Below the pieces are notes generated by a model, which searched no databases, was not told where the DNA came from, and saw nothing but the letters and a program-made list of their open reading frames with translations. The translations under genes and the position numbers were made by a program. This document shows positions 52,428-58,406 of a stretch of DNA of 64,000 nucleotides, piece after piece (position 1 is the stretch's first letter; each line of letters opens with the position of its first letter). The DNA is from Haloarculaceae archaeon H-GB1-1 (GTDB taxonomy: Archaea > Halobacteriota > Halobacteria > Halobacteriales > Haloarculaceae), in NCBI GenBank assembly GCA_029688825.1, contig JARUKX010000008.1:62001-126000 (forward strand), in the 5' to 3' direction.

Positions 52428-52793
52428 ATGAGCGAATCGAGCGACTGTCGGGCTGGCTGGTGTGCGGAGACGGACTACTGTGCGGTGACGTGTGCGGCGG
52501 ACGTGCTGGCGAACAAGTGGCATCCCGTCATCGTCCACCGATTACTCGACGCCGGCGAACTGGGCTTTGGCGACCTCTCGGACGAACTCGGGAGCGTGAC
52601 GAACAAGGTGCTTTCCGAGAGTCTCGACGACCTCGAAGCGCGCGATATCGTCGAGCGAACTATCGTCTCCGAGCAACCGCTCCGGGTCTCGTACGCGCTG
52701 ACCGAGCGCGGCCGGGCGCTCGAACCGGTCGTCACCGAACTCGAACGCTGGGGCCGAGAGTACGCCGAGCCAGCTCGACCCGCGACCGAGTGA
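52428..52793 (+). CDS. HxlR-family regulator with N-terminal cysteine cluster
   Basis: The 121-aa winged-helix regulator starts at ATG 52428 (MSESSDCRAGWCAETDYCAV). The HxlR HTH, LANKWHPVIVHRLLDAGELGFGDLSDEL with VTNKVLSESLDDLEARDIV, is complete. Five cysteines lie at residues 7-24 (in CRAGWCAETDYCAVTC plus upstream context), which could sense redox or bind a metal. The divergent Rdx/SBF operon and a symmetrical palindrome between them make a local target likely. Its TGA abuts the convergent DHFR stop. The start has only a weak TATA-like element. Confidence 0.88.
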   Translation: MSESSDCRAGWCAETDYCAVTCAADVLANKWHPVIVHRLLDAGELGFGDLSDELGSVTNKVLSESLDDLEARDIVERTIVSEQPLRVSYALTERGRALEPVVTELERWGREYAEPARPATE

Positions 52794-53288
52794 CTACTCG
52801 CGAACGTACTCGACGAAGCTGAGTTCCTCGCGGTCCTCGCGCGATACCTCCCGCCACTGTTCGCGGTCGAACTCGGGGAAGTAGGTGTCGCCGTCGTACT
52901 CCTCGTGAACCTCGGTGATGACCAGTCGGTCCGCATCGGCGAGGGTCTGCTCGAAGACGACCGCACCGCCGATGACGTGGACCTCGTCGTCGTGGTCGCT
53001 CGCGATGGCCCACGCCTCGTCGAGGTCGGTCGCGACCGCCACCTCTTCGGGAACGTCCGGGTTCGACGTCGAGAGGACGACGTTCGTCCGCCCGGGGAGC
53101 GGCCGGAAGTCGTCGGGCAGCGATTCGTAGGTCTTCCGGCCCATGACGACGGGGTGGCCCATCGTCGTCTCCTTGAAGTGCTGGAGATCCTCGGGGTAGT
53201 ACCACGGGAGGTCGCCGTCCTTGCCGATGACGCCCTCGTCGGTCAGCGCGACGACGAGAACGATTTCGAGGTCGTCCGGGTCACTCAC
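52794..53288 (-). CDS. folA: Dihydrofolate reductase
   Basis: The 164-aa NADPH-dependent enzyme makes tetrahydrofolate. Signatures are VVALTDEGVIGKDGDLPWYYPED (substrate loop with Asp/Glu and Trp), VVMGRKTYESLP, LPGRTNVVLS and VIGGAVVFEQTL. GTG 53288 (SDPDDLEIVLVVALT after the initiator) overlaps the NmrA stop by 4 bp (GTGA), which suits coupled translation; GTG 53294 would add two residues. Haloarchaea usually encode DHFR (HdrA/HdrB); the paralog cannot be told. It is convergent and abutting with the HxlR gene. Confidence 0.93.
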   Translation of the reverse strand: MSDPDDLEIVLVVALTDEGVIGKDGDLPWYYPEDLQHFKETTMGHPVVMGRKTYESLPDDFRPLPGRTNVVLSTSNPDVPEEVAVATDLDEAWAIASDHDDEVHVIGGAVVFEQTLADADRLVITEVHEEYDGDTYFPEFDREQWREVSREDREELSFVEYVRE

Positions 53289-54124
53289 GGCCACGCACGC
53301 TCCAGGTACGTCTCCAGCCGGGAGAAGTCGACGTCGTGGGTCGCCCGGAGGTCGGTGATGGACGCGGCACCTTCGTCGTTGAGGTAGCGATACATGTCAC
53401 CGTAGCGGTCGCCCGCTGCATCTCGGTAGTCCGCGACGGAGACGTGCTCGACGGTGAGGTCGAGGTCGAGGACGTCGGCCATGCGCGCGCCGATGCCCTC
53501 CAGCGTCAGTTCGTCGCTCGCGAGTTCGATCGTCTCGCCGGCGTAGGCGTTGGGATTCGCGAACGCCGTCGCGACCATGGCACCGATGTCGTCCACGTCG
53601 ACCATCTGGAGCGCGTTGCCTCGCTCCAGCGGAATCGAGAGGGTTCCGTCGAGGACGGCCTCGCGCTCGCGTTCGAGGTTCTGCATGAAGTAGGCCGGCC
53701 GAACGACCGTCGCCGACACGTCGAGGTCCGCGATAGCGGCCTCGATTTCGCCCTTCGACTCGAAGACGTCGACGCCGGAGTCCCGTGCGCCGGTGACGGA
53801 GCTGAACACGAACAGGTCCACCCCTGCGTCCGCGGCCACTTCTGCGGTCCGCGTCCCGCGCTCGATCTCCGTCTCGATCCCCTCGTCCCACGTCGTGACG
53901 CAGTAGACGCCGTCGACGGCGGAGACGAGCGTTTCCAGCCGCTCGCGGTCGTCGAGGTCGCCTTCGACCACGGCCGCACCCGCCTCGGAGAGGTCGGTCG
54001 CGGCCTCGCCGTCCGGACTTCGGGTCAGTGCGTGTACTTCGACGCCTCGTTCGAGCAGGTGCCGGGCGACGGCACCGCCCTGTGTCCCCGTCGCGCCGAC
54101 GACGAGGACGGAATCGACGCTCAT
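53285..54124 (-). CDS. NmrA-like NAD(P)-binding protein
   Basis: The 279-aa atypical short-chain dehydrogenase starts MSVDSVLVVGATGTQGGAVA with the NmrA-type GATGTQGG nucleotide-binding motif (residues 10-17). Other marks are LTRSPDGEAATDL, GVYCVTTWDEG, FVFSSVTGARD, TVVRPAYFMQN and IPLERGNALQMVDVDDIGA. Fungal NmrA is a redox sensor; bacterial and archaeal members may be oxidoreductases or regulators. Its gene precedes and overlaps DHFR (GTGA). A TATA-like GCTTATTC lies ~27 nt upstream of ATG 54124. Confidence 0.9.
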   Translation of the reverse strand: MSVDSVLVVGATGTQGGAVARHLLERGVEVHALTRSPDGEAATDLSEAGAAVVEGDLDDRERLETLVSAVDGVYCVTTWDEGIETEIERGTRTAEVAADAGVDLFVFSSVTGARDSGVDVFESKGEIEAAIADLDVSATVVRPAYFMQNLEREREAVLDGTLSIPLERGNALQMVDVDDIGAMVATAFANPNAYAGETIELASDELTLEGIGARMADVLDLDLTVEHVSVADYRDAAGDRYGDMYRYLNDEGAASITDLRATHDVDFSRLETYLERAWP

Positions 54125-54158
54125 GTCTGGGCCTGCGTCGTGGGCCGGAATAAGCCTG

Positions 54159-54965
54159 TCACTCCTCGTCGTCGAACAGGTCCGACGGTTCGTCCCAGGG
54201 GGCCTCCTCCAGGACTGGCGTGATGGCGCGCGTGAGTTCTTCCTGGGTGTAGTCGACGTCCTGCAGCTTCATGCTCCGGAGTCGCCACTGCTTCGACAGC
54301 TCCGACTCTCCCTCGGGACCGACGCGCGCGCCGTGGGTGCGGAAGAAGCCGCTCCCACGGTCCATCTTCTTGCCCTCGTAGGTGTGCATGTCGTAGATGA
54401 CGTCGAACTTCCCGCCGGGTTCGAGGTCGTCCGCGGGATGGTCGTAACGGGGCTCACGGTCTTCCTCGATAGCCCGTGCGCGCTCTTCCGAGAGCGCACC
54501 GAAGTAGTCGTCGGCGTGGCTGGCTTCGCGCGAGGAGGGTGCGCGCGCCGCCGCGAGGGCCGCGTGCACTGCACAGAGCCGGCCGCGCCAGGAGTCGGGT
54601 TCCCAGCGCTCGTTCGCCAGTTCCTCGTACCGCGCGATCTGGGTCGCCACATCGTGACCGGCGCGGAGGTCCTCGACGACGTAGAGGTTGACGCGGTCCC
54701 AGAAGTTCCACGCGAAGCCCGAGCGAGCGAGTTCCCACGCCGCCCAGGCTGCGGTCTCCTCGTCCGACCGTCGGACCGCCTTCTGCAGCAGACTGGAGAC
54801 GGTGTATCGGCTCGCGCCGCACTTCGTCTCGTGGTCGTCGCGCTCCTCGCCGAAATCGTTGCGGCCGTCCCCGCCGCCGTCATCGGACGGCTCGTCCTCG
54901 GCGGGCGGCTCGTCGGTTCGGAGTTCACCGTCGGTCCCGAACGTCGCCTGTTTCTCCTCGCCCAT
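54159..54965 (-). CDS. Unknown protein with RarA/MgsA C-terminal-like helical region
   Basis: The 268-aa protein has a disordered acidic N-terminus (1-~50), then a helical domain containing YTVSSLLQKAVRRSDEETAA and DRVNLYVVEDLRAGHDVATQ. Such sequences resemble the tetramerisation/clamp-like C-terminal part of RarA/MgsA AAA+ ATPases (the KALRRGDEDAA and ASEDVG region), although no ATPase domain is present. A conserved PGGKFDVIYDMHTYEGKKMD element and a Trp-rich LRSMKLQDVDYT segment follow. I infer a DNA-maintenance helper, not an enzyme, but with low certainty. ATG 54965 has a TATA-like AACTGTAAAC stretch upstream. Confidence 0.6.
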   Translation of the reverse strand: MGEEKQATFGTDGELRTDEPPAEDEPSDDGGGDGRNDFGEERDDHETKCGASRYTVSSLLQKAVRRSDEETAAWAAWELARSGFAWNFWDRVNLYVVEDLRAGHDVATQIARYEELANERWEPDSWRGRLCAVHAALAAARAPSSREASHADDYFGALSEERARAIEEDREPRYDHPADDLEPGGKFDVIYDMHTYEGKKMDRGSGFFRTHGARVGPEGESELSKQWRLRSMKLQDVDYTQEELTRAITPVLEEAPWDEPSDLFDDEE

Positions 54966-55064
54966 ACGTGAGTCGCCGACGAGAATCGGTTTACAGTTTT
55001 TGGTGAGCGCCGTCGCTCGGGAGCGAGAGGAGGACGGGAGAGAGAAGCGAACGGTGGAGAGCGC

Positions 55065-56114
55065 TCAGTCGTCAGCGGGAGTCGCGATGCGCTCAGAAGG
55101 GTTCGGAGCCGAATCGGTGACGAACGTCGCCATGTCGAGCATCCGGTTGGAGAACCCGTATTCGTTGTCGTACCACGTCAGGACCTTCACGAGGCCGTTC
55201 ACGACCGTCGTGCTGGAGAGGTCGACGTAGCTGGAGTAGGGCTGGCCGACGATGTCGCTGGAGACGACCTGGTCGTTCGTGACGCCGAGGACGCCCGCGA
55301 GGTCGCCCGCGGCGGCGGTCTCCAGCGCGGCGTTGACCTCCGCTTCAGTCACGTCGGCCTCCAGACTCACGACGAACTCCGTGATGGAGCCGTTCGGGAC
55401 GGGCACGCGGATGGCCATGCCGTCGAGTTTGCCGTCGAGTTCGGGGAGGACCTCCGTCGCTGCCTGTGCGGCACCCGTCGAGGTCGGGACGATGTTCTCT
55501 GCGGCGGCGCGGCCGCGGCGGGTCTTGGCCTTCGGTCCATCGATGAGGCTCTGCGAACCTGTGTAGGCGTGGACCGTCGTCAGCTGGCCGGACTCGATAC
55601 CGAACGCTTCGTCGAGCACCTTCGCGACCGGGGTGATGGAGTTCGTCGTACAGGAGGCGTTCGAGACCACGTTCTCGCCGTCGTACTCGTCGTGGTTGAC
55701 GCCGTAGACGAGCTGCTTGACCGGTTTGTCGCCCTTCGGCGGTGCGGAGATGACGACCTTGTCCGCGCCCGCGTCGAGGTGCTTGCTCGCCTCGTCGTAG
55801 GTGCGGAAGATGCCCGTCGCCTCGAAGGCGACGTCGACGTCGAGTTCGTCCCAGGGCAGTTGTCTCGGGTCGGTCTCGCTGAACACGCCTGCTTGGAAGT
55901 CCGTCCCTTCGACCGTGAGGACGCCGTCGTCGAGCGAGACGCCGTCGAGACGGCCCATGACAGTGTCGTACGTCGCGAGGTACTCGACGTCGTCCTCGTC
56001 CATCACGTCGTTGATCGCGACGATTTCGACGCCGTCGTGCTCCAGGGACGCACGGAATACGTTGCGGCCGATACGGCCGAAGCCGTTGAGACCGACGCGG
56101 ACTGGTTCGCTCAT
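55065..56114 (-). CDS. gap: Class I glyceraldehyde-3-phosphate dehydrogenase
   Basis: The 349-aa phosphorylating GAPDH is of bacterial/eukaryal class I rather than archaeal class II. The Rossmann start VRVGLNGFGRIGRNVFRA is followed by INDVMD, whose Asp36 favours NAD+. Catalytic Cys155 is in SNASCTTNSI, with His in TVHAYTGSQSLID. YDNEYGFSNRM closes the C-terminus. It catalyses a glycolytic/gluconeogenic step in the cytoplasm. Class I enzymes in haloarchaea are thought to be of bacterial origin. A strong TATA-like CTATTTAC is ~27 nt upstream of ATG 56114 and excludes the longer frame. Confidence 0.95.
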   Translation of the reverse strand: MSEPVRVGLNGFGRIGRNVFRASLEHDGVEIVAINDVMDEDDVEYLATYDTVMGRLDGVSLDDGVLTVEGTDFQAGVFSETDPRQLPWDELDVDVAFEATGIFRTYDEASKHLDAGADKVVISAPPKGDKPVKQLVYGVNHDEYDGENVVSNASCTTNSITPVAKVLDEAFGIESGQLTTVHAYTGSQSLIDGPKAKTRRGRAAAENIVPTSTGAAQAATEVLPELDGKLDGMAIRVPVPNGSITEFVVSLEADVTEAEVNAALETAAAGDLAGVLGVTNDQVVSSDIVGQPYSSYVDLSSTTVVNGLVKVLTWYDNEYGFSNRMLDMATFVTDSAPNPSERIATPADD

Positions 56115-56136
56115 ACATTCAATTAATACGTATTCG

Positions 56137-56145
56137 AGTAAATAG
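56137..56145 (-). promoter_or_regulatory. TATA box of gap
   Basis: CTATTTACT on the minus strand, about 27 nt before ATG 56114. Confidence 0.6.
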
Positions 56146-56232
56146 TTTACGGCAAATCTCGCCGGGCGGCGCGACTCGTTCGTGGCGCAACCTGTGCGAA
56201 ACAATCACACTCTCGGCCATCCTACTCGTCGC

Positions 56233-56655
56233 ATGCACGTTCGCGACATCATGATCACCGACGTCGTATCCTGCAGCGTTGCAGAGCCGTTGCAGACCGC
56301 GGTCGGGAAGATGCTGGACGCGGGCGTCGGCAGCGTCATCGTCACTCGCGAGGGCAACCCGACCGGCATCGTCACCGAGACTGACGTCCTCTGGGAGGGG
56401 TACGACACCGGCCGCTGTTTCGAGAATATCTCGGTCGAGGAGGCCATGAGTCACCCGCTCGTGACCATCGCGCCCGACCGCACCGTGCAGTCGGCCAGTC
56501 GAAAGATGATCGACGACGGCATCAAAAAGCTCGCTGTCGTCGACGGTCTCGACCTCGTCGGCATCATCACGCTGACCGACCTCGTCTCTCACGAGGACGA
56601 TCTGCTCGACCAAGCGCACAGGGAAGAAGCGCAGCGCCTCGACTGGGAGCTGTGA
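56233..56655 (+). CDS. CBS-pair protein
   Basis: The 140-aa protein starts at ATG 56233 (MHVRDIMITDVVSCSVAEP). It consists of two CBS motifs (MHVRDIMITDVVSCSVAEPL; SVEEAMSHPLVTIAPDRTVQ) and little else. CBS pairs bind AMP, ATP or SAM and regulate partners; a stand-alone pair suggests a small energy-state sensor. A 17-residue upstream extension of the open frame is not favoured. It is divergent from gap by ~120 bp and convergent with the cbiE-cbiC-cobN operon across the hairpin region. Confidence 0.88.
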   Translation: MHVRDIMITDVVSCSVAEPLQTAVGKMLDAGVGSVIVTREGNPTGIVTETDVLWEGYDTGRCFENISVEEAMSHPLVTIAPDRTVQSASRKMIDDGIKKLAVVDGLDLVGIITLTDLVSHEDDLLDQAHREEAQRLDWEL

Positions 56656-56657
56656 AA

Positions 56658-56705
56658 CCACTTTTTACAGACGGGGGTGCCCCGCACCCCCGTCTGCAAA
56701 AACGT
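56658..56705. terminator. Bidirectional terminator-like cassette 1
   Basis: CCACTTTTT, then 12-bp perfect stem arms at 56668-56679 and 56685-56696 with a 5-nt CCCCG loop, then CAAAAACGT. Directly downstream of the CBS gene stop. On either strand it offers a hairpin plus T-run. Confidence 0.55.
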
Positions 56706-56718
56706 GGGGACAAACTAC

Positions 56719-56751
56719 CTCCCGACTCGCGCCTGGGGCGCTCGTCGGGAG
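56719..56751. repeat. Long hairpin
   Basis: Arms CTCCCGAC (56719-56726) and GTCGGGAG (56744-56751) with an inner GCGCC/GGCGC stem, in a C/G-rich spacer between the first terminator cassette and the tail copy. Confidence 0.5.
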
Positions 56752-56757
56752 TGAAAC

Positions 56758-56815
56758 GCCGCCTCCGGCGGCGTATGCTTACTCCGTCCGCACGGCGAGA
56801 ATCGACAGGTCGGGA
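56758..56815 (-). pseudogene. Duplicated remnant of the cbiE 3' end
   Basis: Read on the minus strand it decodes DLSILAVRTE then stop, against YSDLSILAVRVD in the true cbiE end. Two exact blocks (14 bp and 17 bp) are both offset by exactly 121 bp from the cbiE tail, so this is a real duplication, diverged at other positions. It is not a gene; it has no start. Confidence 0.65.
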
Positions 56816-56817
56816 GA

Positions 56818-56868
56818 CCACTTTTTCCTCCTCGGGTCGCCTGCGGCGACCACTCGGAGCAAAAACGT
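56818..56868. terminator. Bidirectional terminator-like cassette 2
   Basis: CCACTTTTT, stem GGTCGCC (56835-56841) / GGCGACC (56845-56851) with a TGC loop, then CAAAAACGT. It lies just past the cbiE stop and so may end the cbi-cob transcript. Confidence 0.55.
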
Positions 56869-56899
56869 TGGGAAAAAGGCGGCCTCCGGCGGCGTCTGC

Positions 56900-57673
56900 T
56901 CAGTCTACTCGAACCGCGAGAATCGACAGGTCTGAGTACGGCGTGTCCTCTGCCCCGTCGCCGCCGGCGTGTTCGGCGAGGTCGCCGAGCGTCTGGACGT
57001 GCATCGCCTCGTCGTCGTGGGTCAGCTTCTCCAGGACGACGGCTTCGAGCGACTCGTCGGCACCCGAGTCGATGAGGTCCGCGGCGATGTCGCCGGGCAT
57101 GGTGTCGTAGGGGCGCGGGAGGACGAGCAGATTGCGCTCGCCCACGTTGTCGCGCAGGCGCTGGAGGCCGTCGGAGATGTCGCCGCTCTTGTGGAGCGTG
57201 ACGAACTCCGTGTCCTCCATCGGCGTACGGGCCCGGGACGCGGCCATCTGAAGCGACGAGATGCCCGGGATGACCCGCACGTCGGTGTCGACGGCCTGCT
57301 GGACCTTGCCGACGAACTGGTAGCCCGAGTGGTTCGGGTCGCCCATCAGGACCGCGGTGCCCGCCGCACCGTCGGCGACGCGCTCGCCGAACGCTTCGAG
57401 GGCGTCGGCCTCGTCCTTGTAGCCGCAGGTCAGGAGTTCGGTGTCGTCGTCCGCGAACTCCTCGACGAACTCGACGACGGTGGTGAACCCGACGACGACG
57501 TCCGCTTCCTCGATGGCGCGGCGGCCACGGGGGGTGAGGTACTCCGTGTTCCCGGGGCCGACGCCGATGGCGTAGACCGGATTCTCGGGATCGGGATTCT
57601 CCGGCCGCTCGGCCGCGAAGGTGGCCGGGTCAGGACCCGAATCGAGGTCGTACTCGTCGCTTTCCGAAGCCAT
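56900..57673 (-). CDS. cbiE: Cobalt-precorrin-7 C5-methyltransferase (CbiE)
   Basis: The 257-aa corrinoid methyltransferase starts at ATG 57673 (MASESDEYDLDSGPDP) with an acidic N-terminal extension of ~25 residues. The SAM-binding GVGPGN motif (about residue 37), VIPGISSLQMAASRARTP and the C-terminal region are those of CbiE, the C5 methylase acting on precorrin-7. Methylases of this family share a fold, so CbiE versus CbiH or CobJ cannot be absolutely separated by eye, but GISSLQMAASR favours CbiE. It starts 1 nt after the cbiC stop. Its 3' end has been duplicated downstream. Confidence 0.75.
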   Translation of the reverse strand: MASESDEYDLDSGPDPATFAAERPENPDPENPVYAIGVGPGNTEYLTPRGRRAIEEADVVVGFTTVVEFVEEFADDDTELLTCGYKDEADALEAFGERVADGAAGTAVLMGDPNHSGYQFVGKVQQAVDTDVRVIPGISSLQMAASRARTPMEDTEFVTLHKSGDISDGLQRLRDNVGERNLLVLPRPYDTMPGDIAADLIDSGADESLEAVVLEKLTHDDEAMHVQTLGDLAEHAGGDGAEDTPYSDLSILAVRVD

Positions 57674-57674
57674 C

Positions 57675-58367
57675 TCAGAGTTCGACCTCGCCGTCACGAG
57701 CGTCACTGGCGACGTGGATGAGTTCGTTCGTCAGCGCGGCGGCGAGTCCGGAGCCACCGCGGCGGCCGACGTGCGTGATGGCCGGGACGTCGTACTCGGC
57801 GGCGACCTCGCGGATTCGCTCGCGGCTCTCCTCGGCCTTGACGAAGCCGACGGGGTTCGCGATGACGCAGGCCGGTCGGGTGCCGTCCTCGATGCAGTCG
57901 GCGAGCGCGAACGCGGCTGTCGGTGCGTTGCCGATGGTGACGATGGAGCCGTCGAACTTGCCGTCCTTGTCGAGTTCGAGCATCGCCGCGGCGGTGCGGG
58001 TCATGCCCGTCTCCTGGGCGAGCTGTTTGCCGTTGCCGTAGCCGATGGCCTTGTAGACGTCGCAGTCGTGGCCGCGGCCGGTGACGCCGGCTTTCACCAT
58101 CGTGATGTCGGTGATGATGTCGCACTCGTCGTTGACGGCGTTCGCGCCGGCGGTGACGGGGTCGTTGTCGAAGCGGACGAGGTGCTGGAACTCGATGTCG
58201 CCCGTCGAGTGGGTGGCCTTCTGCTTGATGCGGTCTTCGAGCGTCTCGTCGGGCACGAACTGCCGGACGATGTCCATGCTCGTCTCCGCGATGTCCATCG
58301 CGTTCTGGGTCGTTGCGCCGAGGTCGGCGTACTCTTCGTCGCTGTCGGAGTTGTCGGATTGTGCCAT
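57675..58367 (-). CDS. cbiC: Precorrin-8X methylmutase (CbiC/CobH)
   Basis: The 230-aa enzyme starts MAQSDNSDSDEEYADLGATT with a haloarchaeal acidic tail at the N-terminus. The core HSTGDIEFQHLVRF contains the conserved catalytic His, and TDITMVKAGVTGRG, GNAPTAAF and NPVGFVKAEESRE are the CbiC family signatures. It moves the methyl group from C11 to C12 of the corrin ring. The gene lies 39 nt downstream of the cobN stop, upstream of cbiE by 1 nt, all on one strand, so the three form an operon. Confidence 0.93.
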   Translation of the reverse strand: MAQSDNSDSDEEYADLGATTQNAMDIAETSMDIVRQFVPDETLEDRIKQKATHSTGDIEFQHLVRFDNDPVTAGANAVNDECDIITDITMVKAGVTGRGHDCDVYKAIGYGNGKQLAQETGMTRTAAAMLELDKDGKFDGSIVTIGNAPTAAFALADCIEDGTRPACVIANPVGFVKAEESRERIREVAAEYDVPAITHVGRRGGSGLAAALTNELIHVASDARDGEVEL

Positions 58368-58406
58368 AGGTGTGTGGTTGGTGGGTGTGGTCGTCGAACG
58401 ATGCCG

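Larger units (their letters stand above)
56656..56899. repeat. Two hairpin cassettes and a duplicated cbiE tail (convergent terminator region)
   Basis: This 244-bp region separates convergent genes. Two cassettes begin CCACTTTTT (56658-56666; 56818-56826) and end CAAAAACGT (56697-56705; 56860-56868), with a hairpin in the middle: the first has 12-bp perfect arms (56668-56679 and 56685-56696, G-rich/C-rich), the second 7-bp arms GGTCGCC/GGCGACC. T-runs on one side and A-runs on the other pair too, so each is a bidirectional terminator-like element. Between them lies a fragment matching the cbiE 3' end (56758-56815) and another long hairpin (56719-56751). Confidence 0.65.
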
